Below are positions 51,347 through 59,993 of a DNA stretch of 64,000 nucleotides, piece by piece. Source of the stretch: Castellaniella sp049671645 (GTDB lineage: Bacteria > Pseudomonadota > Gammaproteobacteria > Burkholderiales > Burkholderiaceae_B); NCBI RefSeq assembly GCF_049671645.1, contig NZ_JBATVG010000016.1:1-64000 (forward strand). The letters are read 5' to 3'. The position numbers and the translations under genes were made by a program. The stretch's first letter is position 1. Each line of letters begins with the position of its first letter. A model generated the notes under the pieces. That model was not told the DNA's origin and did not search any database. It saw nothing but the letters and a program-made list of their open reading frames with translations.

Positions 51347-51406
51347 CCGGTCATTTTTGGGGAAATCCCCTAGAACTTCCCGGAGATTTCCGACGCACGG
51401 GCGCGC

Positions 51407-52192
51407 TTAGAACGCCGGCACGATCGCGCCCTTGTACTGCTTCAGGATGAAGTCGCGCACCTTGTCGGATTGCAGCGCCGCCACCAATTTGCGGATCGCC
51501 GGATCGTCCTTGCGATCGGCGCGGGTCACCACCAGATTCGCATAGGGCGAATGCTTGTCTTCGATGAACAAGGCGTCCTTGATCGGGTTCAGGCCGGCTT
51601 CCAGCGCATAGTTGGTGTTGATCAGGGCCAGATCCACGTCGGGCAGCACGCGCGGCAGTGTGGCGGCTTCCAGTTCACGGAATTTCAGGTGCTTGGGATT
51701 GTCCGACACGTCGCGGGCCGTGGCCAGGATGTTGCTGGGATCCTTCAGCTTGATCAGGCCCTGTTTCTGCAGCAGCAGCAAGGCGCGGGCGCCATTGGAC
51801 GGGTCATTGGGGATGGCCACCAGAGAACCGTCCTTCAGGTCCTTGATGTTCTTGATCTTCTGCGAATAGGCGCCAAAGGGCTCCACGTGCACGGCGCCGA
51901 CCGACACCAGCTTGGTGTCGTGTTCCTTGTTGAAGGAATCCAGATACGGCTGGTGCTGGAAGAAATTGGCATCGATCTGCTTGTCGGCGACCTGCAGGTT
52001 GGGCTGCACGTAGTCGGTGAAGACCTTGATGTCCAGATCCACGCCTTCCTTGGCCAGATCCGGTTTGACGAATTCCAGCAGCTCGGCGTGCGGCACGGGA
52101 GTGGCCGCGACCGACAGCTTGACGGCATGGGCGGGAGTGGCGAAGGCCAGCGGCAAAGCCAGCGCCAGCGCCGGCACGAACTTCTTGAACAT
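51407..52192 (-). CDS. metQ: Methionine-binding lipoprotein-family protein of the MetNIQ importer
   Basis: A 261-residue NlpA/MetQ binding protein. The ATG at 52192 is set by a full AGGAGG at 52206-52201 with 8-base spacing. The signal MFKKFVPALALALPLAFATP ends near AHAVKL and shows no lipobox cysteine, so the protein is probably soluble in the periplasm. Family motifs: DYVQPNLQVADKQIDANFFQ, NDPSNGARALLLLQ and ALINTNYALEAGL. It is last in metN-metI-metQ order, 31 bases after metI. Confidence 0.93.
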   Translation of the reverse strand: MFKKFVPALALALPLAFATPAHAVKLSVAATPVPHAELLEFVKPDLAKEGVDLDIKVFTDYVQPNLQVADKQIDANFFQHQPYLDSFNKEHDTKLVSVGAVHVEPFGAYSQKIKNIKDLKDGSLVAIPNDPSNGARALLLLQKQGLIKLKDPSNILATARDVSDNPKHLKFRELEAATLPRVLPDVDLALINTNYALEAGLNPIKDALFIEDKHSPYANLVVTRADRKDDPAIRKLVAALQSDKVRDFILKQYKGAIVPAF

Positions 52193-52223
52193 GAGTAAAA
52201 CCTCCTGAGTCATCACAATATGA

Positions 52224-52880
52224 TTACTTCCGATTCAGCCGGGCCACCCAGCGGTCGCCCAGCACCTGAAACACCTGCACCATGATGACCAGGATCACCA
52301 CGGTCACCGCCATCACGTCGCCCTGATAGCGCTGATAGCCATAGCGCACGGCCAGGTCGCCCAGGCCGCCGCCGCCGATCACCCCCGACATGGCCGAATA
52401 GCCGACCAGCGTGATCGCCGTGACGACAATGGCGGCCAGGATGCCGGTGGTGGCTTCCGGCAGCAAGGCCCACAGCACGGTCTGGCGCGAAGTCGCGCCC
52501 ATCGACCGGCAGGCCTCGCTGACCCCGGGATCGAGTTCGCGCAGCACATTTTCCACCAGGCGCGCGAAAAACGGCGCGGCGCTGGCCACCAGCGGCGGGA
52601 TCGAGCCCTGCACGCCCAGCGCCGTTCCCACAAGCAGGCGGGACATCGGGATCATGACGATCAGCAAAATCAGGAAGGGCACGGACCGCAGCACATTGAC
52701 GATGAAGGCCGTGCTTTGGTAGAGACCCCGATGGCTCATCACCTGCCCGGGGCTGGTCAGAAACAGCAGCACGCCCACCGGCAGGCCGATCAGCACGGTG
52801 AACAGCAAGGAAAAGCCCGTCATCAGCAAGGTGTCGATCGTGGCTTCGCCGATCATCCACCAATCCACATTGGCCATCAT
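52224..52880 (-). CDS. metI: Methionine ABC transporter permease
   Basis: A 218-residue permease with five hydrophobic segments. Motifs ATIDTLLMTGFSLLFTVLIG and the EAA-like coupling loop ELDPGVSEACRSMGATSRQT identify MetI. It pairs as a homodimer with two MetN subunits. It overlaps metN by four bases. Confidence 0.94.
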   Translation of the reverse strand: MMANVDWWMIGEATIDTLLMTGFSLLFTVLIGLPVGVLLFLTSPGQVMSHRGLYQSTAFIVNVLRSVPFLILLIVMIPMSRLLVGTALGVQGSIPPLVASAAPFFARLVENVLRELDPGVSEACRSMGATSRQTVLWALLPEATTGILAAIVVTAITLVGYSAMSGVIGGGGLGDLAVRYGYQRYQGDVMAVTVVILVIMVQVFQVLGDRWVARLNRK

Positions 52881-53890
52881 GTCCGCAATACCTCGTAGTG
52901 CACGCCGGCCTGATCCAGGGCGCCGCCCAGCGCATCCAGGTCGGCATCGGCGCCTTGCGCCGCCACGACCAGCTGGCCGTAGGGCGTGTCCTTGATGCGC
53001 CCGACCGAACCCTGCAGGATGCTGAGATCCAGGTTCAGGTCCCGGCTGAGCCGGCTGAGCAGCGGCGTGCCTGTGGCATCGCCCCGGAAGCTCAGTCGCA
53101 GCAGGCGGCCCGACAGGCCTTCGGCCATGGCCCGCCAGCCTTCGCCGCCATCCAGCCCGCTTTCCGACAGCAGCGACCGCGTCGCATCATGCCGCGGGTG
53201 CAGGAAGACTTCCAACACCTGGCCGGATTCCACGATGCGCCCGGCTTCGATCACCGCCACCCGATCGCAGACGGCGCGGATCACATCCATGCTGTGCGTG
53301 ATCAGCACAATGGTCAGGCCCAGGCGCTGGTTGATGTCCCCCAGCAGCCGCAGGATGGACTGCGTGGTTTCAGGGTCCAGCGCGGACGTGGCCTCGTCGC
53401 ACAGCAGCAGGCGCGGCTTGCTCGCCAGCGCCCGGGCGATGCCCACCCGCTGCTGTTGGCCGCCCGAGAGCTGGCCGGGATACTTGTGCGCCTGATCCGC
53501 CAGGCCGACCAGATTCAGCACCTCGCGGGCGCGGGCCTCGCGGGCCGCGCGCGACATGCCCGACAACCGCAGCGGAAAACAGACGTTGTCCATGACCGTG
53601 CGGGCTCGCAGCAGATTGAAATGCTGAAACACCATGCCCACGCTGCGCCGGTATTCGCGCAGCTGCGCGTCGGAATACGCGGTGATGTCGTGGCCGTCCA
53701 CGCGCACGATGCCTTCGGTGGGCCGTTCCAGCAGGTTCAGCATGCGGATGAGCGTGCTCTTGCCGGCCCCCGAGCGGCCGATGATGCCGAAGACCTCGCC
53801 TTCGCGGACGTTCAGATTGACATCGGCCAGCGCATGCACGGAACGGCCGGCCGATTCAAAAGTTTTACGGATGTTCTCGAGATCGATCAA
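52877..53890 (-). CDS. metN: Methionine ABC transporter ATPase with NIL domain
   Basis: A 337-residue ATPase. Walker A GRSGAGKST, signature LSGGQQQRVGIARALA and Walker B LLLCDEATSALDPET sit in the nucleotide domain. The C-terminal part (about 250-337) is the NIL/ACT-like domain that binds cytoplasmic methionine and trans-inhibits transport in E. coli. It is the first gene of metNIQ; its leader (53891-54010) can form alternative hairpins and may regulate the operon. Confidence 0.95.
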   Translation of the reverse strand: MIDLENIRKTFESAGRSVHALADVNLNVREGEVFGIIGRSGAGKSTLIRMLNLLERPTEGIVRVDGHDITAYSDAQLREYRRSVGMVFQHFNLLRARTVMDNVCFPLRLSGMSRAAREARAREVLNLVGLADQAHKYPGQLSGGQQQRVGIARALASKPRLLLCDEATSALDPETTQSILRLLGDINQRLGLTIVLITHSMDVIRAVCDRVAVIEAGRIVESGQVLEVFLHPRHDATRSLLSESGLDGGEGWRAMAEGLSGRLLRLSFRGDATGTPLLSRLSRDLNLDLSILQGSVGRIKDTPYGQLVVAAQGADADLDALGGALDQAGVHYEVLRT

Positions 53891-54022
53891 GATGCGGAGT
53901 CACTTAAAAGGCGGGATCCTGGATCAGCAGGATGCGGGGACCCTGTGGCAATGTCCCTCAAGCCGAGAATTTACCATGCCGATTCACAGGGTTAGCTGTG
54001 TAGCATATAGCGAAAAATTATA
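53891..54022 (-). promoter_or_regulatory. metN leader with mutually exclusive hairpins, and its -10 box
   Basis: On the minus strand TATAAT (54022-54017) predicts a start near 54010; no good -35 is seen. The RNA can form CACAG/CTGTG (54000-53985), GGGAC/GTCCC (53957-53937) and ATCCTG/CAGGAT (53933-53916). CCCTGTG at 53991-53985 can instead pair over seven bases with CACAGGG at 53947-53941, which disrupts the first two hairpins. Such exclusivity is typical of riboswitches and attenuators. I recognise no known SAM or cobalamin class and see no intrinsic terminator. Confidence 0.4.
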
Positions 54023-54035
54023 GCTCGCCCCCCGA

Positions 54036-55760
54036 TCAACGCCGTCCCGCAGGCTTGTCGCGATACATGGCCTCGTCGGCCTGCTTCAACAGAGCTTCGG
54101 CATCCCGGGCGTCGGCGGGCCAGCAGGCTGCGCCGATGGCGACGCCCAGGCGCACGACACGGCCCGGCGGGATGTTCGTCAAGGTCTCCAGGGGAGCGGT
54201 GATCCGGACCCTCAATTTGGTCTTCAGGCTGTCCAGCGCGTCGGCCGACGACACCCCCATGGCCACCACGATGAATTCGTCGCCGCTGCGCCGGGCCAGC
54301 AGATCTTCCGCCCGCAAGCACGCCTTGATCCGGCCGGCGATTTCAAGCAGCGCATGGTCGCCATTATCATGTCCAAACTGGTCGTTGAGCGGCTTGAAAT
54401 CATTCAAGTCGATGAACAGGACCGCGAAAGGCGTCGCGCGGCGATCAGCCGTCAGCCGCGCCAACAAGCTGTCGAGCGCCATCCGGCTGGCCGCCCCGGT
54501 CAGGCGGTCCGTGAACAGGTCCCGCTGCATGGCGCTGAAATTACGGGCCAGATCGCCCAGCTCGTCCTGGCGCCGGGTGGCGATGGCCACCGAGGGGTCG
54601 CCGGAACGAATGCGGTCGACGGCTTGCGACAGGGCAATGACCTCCTGAGCGATGCGACCGAAAATGCGGGTGCCGATCAGGATGGTCAGGAGCACGGCCA
54701 GCAGGCCGATGCCCAGTGCGATGCCAAGCTGTTGGTGGATGCCGGTGAAGATCGCCGTACGCGGGATGGCGACGATGGCCAGCCAGTCCATGCCCGCATC
54801 GTCCACCACCCGGCGAGCCGCCACGGTGATGGTGTCGCCCTCGTCATCTTGCACCAGCAAGCGGTATTCCCGATTGTCGTCCAGCCGCGAGTCGGCCCGG
54901 GATTCGCCCACCAGCCGGGCCATGCCCCGATACGCCGCCTGGATGACCGGATCGTCGCTGTTGGCCGCATTGACCCGCAGCGGCTTGCCATCGACGCTCA
55001 GGCCCAGGTTCGCCGCCCCCGTGGCGGCGATCAGCTTGCCGTCGCGCTCCACCACGAAGGCGCGGCCCCGGTCGCCGACATCCAGCCCGCCGACGAAGCG
55101 ATTGATTTCCTGCAGCGACACATCCGTGGCCACCACGCCCTGGAACAGGCCATCGGCGCCCAGCACGCGCCGCGCGCGGGTGACCACCAGATCCTGCGAG
55201 GAAAAATCGATGTAGACCGTCGTCCAGACCTGCATGCTGGTCTGTCGGGCCAATTGATACCAGACCCGTTCGCGCGGATCGAACAGCCCGGGCTCCTGTC
55301 CGACCAGACGCGGTTTGCCCTGGACCCCCCGATAACGGTAGTACAGGCGATGCAGTTCCGGGCGCAGCTTCAGGCGCAATTCGGCCTCCTGCTCGCTCAG
55401 GCGCTTGAGCGCGATGCTCTGCCCGGCCTCGTTGCCGTAATAAACGTAATTATTGGGATTGGTGAACATGGACGTGGCCACCCAGAACCGGGTGCGCAAT
55501 TCGGCCAGCTGCGGCGCAAGATCCGACTGCACCGGCATCCCTTCCGGAAAGGCGGCCTCCAGGACGGAGGCCGAGCCACGCACGTGGAAATGCACGGCCT
55601 GCGCGATGCGCGATGCGATCGCCCGCATGTACTGATCGGAAAACAGACCGATGTTGCGGCTGGCCGCCCAGTAGAACGTCCCCCCCAATGCGGCTGCGAC
55701 CAGGGCCAGCAGCAACACGTAAGGCAGGACCAGCGAGACGCGCAAGGATCTCAGAGTCAT
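54036..55760 (-). CDS. Membrane diguanylate cyclase with dCache sensor and HAMP
   Basis: A 574-residue c-di-GMP synthase. I chose the ATG at 55760, which places the first membrane helix (SLVLPYVLLLALVAAALGG) at the N-terminus; the frame upstream is not protein-like. A periplasmic dCache/PAS-like domain (about 40-300) is followed by a second helix, HAMP, and GGDEF. The active-site motif is SGDEF at 492-496, a Ser variant of GGDEF, and the inhibitory RxxD (RAED, 483-486) is intact at the right distance. It is divergent from the MHYT kinase and HD-GYP pair, suggesting local control of c-di-GMP turnover. Confidence 0.92.
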   Translation of the reverse strand: MTLRSLRVSLVLPYVLLLALVAAALGGTFYWAASRNIGLFSDQYMRAIASRIAQAVHFHVRGSASVLEAAFPEGMPVQSDLAPQLAELRTRFWVATSMFTNPNNYVYYGNEAGQSIALKRLSEQEAELRLKLRPELHRLYYRYRGVQGKPRLVGQEPGLFDPRERVWYQLARQTSMQVWTTVYIDFSSQDLVVTRARRVLGADGLFQGVVATDVSLQEINRFVGGLDVGDRGRAFVVERDGKLIAATGAANLGLSVDGKPLRVNAANSDDPVIQAAYRGMARLVGESRADSRLDDNREYRLLVQDDEGDTITVAARRVVDDAGMDWLAIVAIPRTAIFTGIHQQLGIALGIGLLAVLLTILIGTRIFGRIAQEVIALSQAVDRIRSGDPSVAIATRRQDELGDLARNFSAMQRDLFTDRLTGAASRMALDSLLARLTADRRATPFAVLFIDLNDFKPLNDQFGHDNGDHALLEIAGRIKACLRAEDLLARRSGDEFIVVAMGVSSADALDSLKTKLRVRITAPLETLTNIPPGRVVRLGVAIGAACWPADARDAEALLKQADEAMYRDKPAGRR

Positions 55761-55974
55761 CAGTAGATGAAAAAATATATTACAAATGAAGTCGTGATGC
55801 AGTTTACCCGGATGCCGCCGGTCACGCTGATGAGTCTTGGCCAGCCCCGGGCATGCCATATCCGACACCCTTCGCGCGCCGCACGGCTCTCCGATGGTTT
55901 AAGCTTCGACCGCCGCTGCCGTAAACCCGTACCGTGATCTCCCTTTCTCTTTGCCGCCCCCACCCCACAGCGCC

Positions 55975-58923
55975 ATGACCATGATGATGGATTCCTTTTT
56001 TCTGACGGCAGCCGACGGGACGCATTTCGTCCAGGGCACCTATCAGCCCGGCCTGGTCTTGCTGTCGGTCCTGGTCCCGGTCTGCCTGTCCCTGATGGCG
56101 CTGCACACGGCGCACATCGCCCTGAGCACCCAGAACCGGTCCTATCGCCACATCGCCATCGCCATGGGCGGCATCGCCCTGGGCGGGGGCATCTGGGCCA
56201 TGCATTTCATCGGCATGCTGGCCTTCACGCTGCCGGCCCCGGTGCACTACGACATGGGGCTGACCCTGCTGTCGCTGCTGCCGGGCTGGGCGGCCTCCTG
56301 GCTGGCCCTGTACATGCTGTCGCGCCAGGTGCTGCCGCGCAGTCTGCTGGTCATCAGCGGGGCCCTGATGGGGGCCGGCATCGGCCTGATGCACTACACC
56401 GGCATGATGGCGATGATGACGCCGCTGGCCATGCGCTACGATCCCACCCTGTTCGCGCTCTCCATCGGGGTCGCCGTGGGACTGGCCATGCTGGCGCTGT
56501 GGATCCGCTTCGGACTGCAGCAGACCCGGCTGGACGGGCGCCTGCGCTTCGTCCTGAGCGGCGTCATCATGGGCGTGGCCATCGCCGGCATGCACTACAC
56601 CGGCATGGCGGCCGCGCGCTTCCTGGGCGAACCCAGCCTGGCCGACAACACCATCCGCGTGGACGCCACCTACGGCGCCCTGGCCCTGTCGTCCCTGACC
56701 CTCACCATCGGCGTGCTGGTGGCGGCGCTGAACGGCCTGATCCACACCCGCGAGCTGTATCGCGAGATGGAGCTGAGCAAGTCGCGCCTGCGGGCCATCG
56801 TCGACACGGCGGTGGATGCCCTCATCACCATCGATGGCCACGGCACGGTGCAGGAATTCAGCCCGTCGGCCGAACGCCTGTTCGGCTACGCCGCCGACGA
56901 GGTCGTCGGCCGCAACGTCAAGATGCTGATGCCGGAGCCTTATCATTCGGAGCACGACGGCTACCTGCGACGCTATCACGCCACGGGCGAAGCCCACATC
57001 ATCGGCACGGGCCGCGAAGTCACCGGTCGACGCAAGGACGGCACGCAGATGCCCTTGCGCCTGGCCGTCGGCCGGGTGAACCTGATCGGCACGGAACGGC
57101 TCTACGTCGGCATGCTGACCGACATCAGCGACCGCCAAGCCCTGGAAGCGTCCCTGCGCGACGCCGCGCAGCGGGCGGAACAGGCCGCCGCCGCCAAGAC
57201 CCGGTTCCTGGCCAACATGAGCCACGAAATCCGCACCCCCATGAACTCCATCATCGGCTTCGCCGAACTCCTGCAACAGACCGACCTGACCCCCATCCAG
57301 CGCAATTACCTGAATACGGTCGGCCAGTCCTCGCGCACGCTGCTGCGGCTGATCAACGACATCCTGGACACCACGAAACTGGAGCATGGCCGGGTGGAAC
57401 TGGAAAGCAGGGACTTTTCCCTGAAAGCCCTGGCGCACCAGATCGAATCATCCCTGCGGCTGGGCGCCCAGGCCAAAGCCCTGAGCCTGAGCACCCACTA
57501 TCCCGACAGCATGCCGGAGTACTTCCAGGGCGACACGCTGCGCTTGCTGCAAATCCTGACCAATCTGGTGGGCAATGCCATCAAATTCACGGAAACCGGC
57601 GGGGTCGAGCTGTATTTCGCGTATGAACAGGGCATCGTGCACGCACAGGTGCGGGACACCGGGATCGGCATGAGCCCGGATCAGATCCGGGCGATCTTCG
57701 ACCCATTCACCCAGGCCGACGCCTCGATCAGCCGGCGTTTCGGCGGCACGGGCCTGGGCACGACCATCGCCCGGCAACTGGTGCAGTCCATGGGAGGCCG
57801 GATCGAGGTCAGCAGCATTCCCGGCCAGGGCAGCACCTTCCACATCTGGCTGCCGCTGCCGCTGGGCAAAGCGCCCGTCCACGAACCCTCCGCCGACAAG
57901 CCGACCGCGTTGCCCCCGCTGCACGTGCTGATCGCCGACGACATCGACTTGAACCTGGAGCTTCTGACCCTGACGCTGCAGGCTCAGGGCCACCAGGTGA
58001 CGCCGGCCCGGGACGGCCAGGAAGCTCTTGAAAAATTCATGGCGGGCGCATTCGACGTCGTACTGATGGACGTCCACATGCCGGGCACCGACGGGCTGCA
58101 GGCCACCCGCCTGATCCGGCAGCACGAAAGACGACACGACCTGCGGCCCACCCCCGTCATCGCCCTGACGGCCAGCGTCATGGCCCACGACCGTCAACAG
58201 GCGCAGCAGGCCGGGATGAACGGCTTTGCCGTCAAACCGCTGGATGCGCCGCGCCTGTTCGCCGAAATGGCCCGGGTGACGACCGGACAGCCGGCGGCGG
58301 TCGCGGCGGCTGCCCGGCCGCGCCCCGCCGCCGCCGAACCGGCAATCGACTGGGCCCGGGGCGTCGCGCTCTGGGATACCCGGGAACGCCTGGCCGAACG
58401 GGTCCTGGGCTTCCTGGACCAGGCGGCCGCCCAATACCCCCTGCCCGCCGCCGACGACGCGGCGGTCGACCCGGACGCCCTGCACTTCAGCCTGCACGGC
58501 CTGCGGGGCGCCGCCGGCAACCTGGCCCTGGCGGCGGTGGCCCGCTGCGCGGCGGACCTGGACGACCAGACGCGGGCGGGCCTGGCCCATGTCGCCCAGG
58601 CCCGCATCCCGCATCTGCGGGCCCTGATGGACGCCGCTCACCGGGAAGCCCGCTCCGCCATCGAAACCTCCGCCCCTCGGGCAGCCACGACCCCATCCCC
58701 GGCAGCTCCGCCCGCGAAACTGCTGGACACCATGACTGCGCTGCGCGCCGTGCTGGCTAGACACGAATTGGACGACCCGGCCCTGGACACGGTCTGCGCC
58801 GGCCTGAGCGCGCACGGCCACCACACCCGATCCCAGGCGCTGCGCGAAGCCATCGACAGCTTCGACTTCGACCGCGCCAGCGCCCTGCTGGGCGCTTGGC
58901 TGGACGAGGAAACGCCCGCATGA
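55975..58923 (+). CDS. MHYT-domain hybrid sensor histidine kinase with PAS, receiver and HPt
   Basis: A 982-residue sensor. Residues about 10-230 form an integral MHYT sensor (MHFIGMLAF, MHYTGMMAM and MHYTGMAAA repeats), thought to sense O2, CO or NO through copper. A PAS domain (about 265-390) follows, then the HisKA box with H417 in MSHEIRTPMNSIIGF and HATPase. A receiver has D699 in VVLMDVHMPG, and a C-terminal HPt has H841 in LHGLRGAAGNL, so a full phosphorelay lies in one chain. The ATG at 55975 is preferred over an upstream TTG. Its stop overlaps the HD-GYP gene (ATGA), its probable output. Confidence 0.93.
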   Translation: MTMMMDSFFLTAADGTHFVQGTYQPGLVLLSVLVPVCLSLMALHTAHIALSTQNRSYRHIAIAMGGIALGGGIWAMHFIGMLAFTLPAPVHYDMGLTLLSLLPGWAASWLALYMLSRQVLPRSLLVISGALMGAGIGLMHYTGMMAMMTPLAMRYDPTLFALSIGVAVGLAMLALWIRFGLQQTRLDGRLRFVLSGVIMGVAIAGMHYTGMAAARFLGEPSLADNTIRVDATYGALALSSLTLTIGVLVAALNGLIHTRELYREMELSKSRLRAIVDTAVDALITIDGHGTVQEFSPSAERLFGYAADEVVGRNVKMLMPEPYHSEHDGYLRRYHATGEAHIIGTGREVTGRRKDGTQMPLRLAVGRVNLIGTERLYVGMLTDISDRQALEASLRDAAQRAEQAAAAKTRFLANMSHEIRTPMNSIIGFAELLQQTDLTPIQRNYLNTVGQSSRTLLRLINDILDTTKLEHGRVELESRDFSLKALAHQIESSLRLGAQAKALSLSTHYPDSMPEYFQGDTLRLLQILTNLVGNAIKFTETGGVELYFAYEQGIVHAQVRDTGIGMSPDQIRAIFDPFTQADASISRRFGGTGLGTTIARQLVQSMGGRIEVSSIPGQGSTFHIWLPLPLGKAPVHEPSADKPTALPPLHVLIADDIDLNLELLTLTLQAQGHQVTPARDGQEALEKFMAGAFDVVLMDVHMPGTDGLQATRLIRQHERRHDLRPTPVIALTASVMAHDRQQAQQAGMNGFAVKPLDAPRLFAEMARVTTGQPAAVAAAARPRPAAAEPAIDWARGVALWDTRERLAERVLGFLDQAAAQYPLPAADDAAVDPDALHFSLHGLRGAAGNLALAAVARCAADLDDQTRAGLAHVAQARIPHLRALMDAAHREARSAIETSAPRAATTPSPAAPPAKLLDTMTALRAVLARHELDDPALDTVCAGLSAHGHHTRSQALREAIDSFDFDRASALLGAWLDEETPA

Positions 58924-59936
58924 ACACGCCGCTCGACATGCGCCGCACCCTGCTGCTGGTGGACGACGAATCCACGAACCTGCAGGTATTGCGCCACACG
59001 CTGCAGGCCGATTACCGCCTGTTGTTCGCCAAGGACGGCCCTACGGCCCTGTCGCTGGTCGCCAAGGACCGGCCCGACCTGATCCTGCTGGACATCATGA
59101 TGCCCGGCATGTCGGGCTACGAAGTCTGCGCCGCGCTGAAACGCGACGACGTCACCCGCCCGATTCCCGTCATCTTCGTCACGGCGCTCAATGAAGCCTC
59201 GGATGAGCAGAAAGGGCTGGAACTGGGCGCCGTGGACTATATCGCCAAGCCGTTCAGCCCGCCCATCGTCCAGGCCCGCGTGCGCACGCATCTGTCCCTG
59301 GTGCAGGCCACCGAAGTGCGCGAAACCCGGCTGCAGATCATCCGCTGCCTGGGGGCCGCCGCGGAATACCGGGACAACGAGACCGGCCTGCACATCGTGC
59401 GCATGAGCCATTACGCCTGGCGTCTGGCGCGCGAGATCGGCTACAGCGACGAAGCCGCCGACGAGCTGCTGCATGCCGCTCCGATGCACGACGTCGGCAA
59501 GATCGGCATCCCGGACGGCGTCCTGCTCAAGCCCGGCAAGCTGGACGCAGCCGAATGGGCCATCATGCGCCAGCACCCCATCATCGGGGCCCGCATCATC
59601 GGCGAACACCCCTCCGGCCTGCTGCGGCTTGCCGCCAGCATCGCCCTGCACCATCATGAAAAATGGGATGGCAGCGGCTACCCTCACGGCCTGGCCGGCC
59701 CGTCCATTCCCCAGGCGGCCCGCATCGTGGCCCTGGCGGATGTGTTCGACGCCCTGACCAGCATCCGCCCCTACAAACCCGCCTGGCCCGTGGACGAGGC
59801 CATGGACCACATCCGGCAGCAAAGCGGCCGCCACTTCGAACCCGCGCTCGTCGAGGCCTTCGAGCGCTGCCTGCCGGACATCCTGATATTCAAGGAACGT
59901 TGGGCGGACGAGCCCAGAGAATTGATCGAGCCCTGA
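58920..59936 (+). CDS. Response regulator with HD-GYP c-di-GMP phosphodiesterase domain
   Basis: A 338-residue two-domain protein. The receiver (about 10-130) has LLVDDES and the phospho-acceptor Asp in LLDIMMPGMSG. The HD-GYP domain (about 155-330) has RDNETGLHIVRM, APMHDVGKIGIPD, HHHEKWDGSGYPHGL and ARIVALADVFDAL. All HD and GYP residues are present, so it should hydrolyse c-di-GMP. It starts at 58920, overlapping the kinase stop, so the HPt of that kinase is the likely phosphodonor. Confidence 0.94.
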   Translation: MNTPLDMRRTLLLVDDESTNLQVLRHTLQADYRLLFAKDGPTALSLVAKDRPDLILLDIMMPGMSGYEVCAALKRDDVTRPIPVIFVTALNEASDEQKGLELGAVDYIAKPFSPPIVQARVRTHLSLVQATEVRETRLQIIRCLGAAAEYRDNETGLHIVRMSHYAWRLAREIGYSDEAADELLHAAPMHDVGKIGIPDGVLLKPGKLDAAEWAIMRQHPIIGARIIGEHPSGLLRLAASIALHHHEKWDGSGYPHGLAGPSIPQAARIVALADVFDALTSIRPYKPAWPVDEAMDHIRQQSGRHFEPALVEAFERCLPDILIFKERWADEPRELIEP

Positions 59937-59993
59937 AGGGCGGTTCTCCGCGCCGACCGGCGCGCCCCTGCCGGGCCGAGGCGTTTTCGGGGA

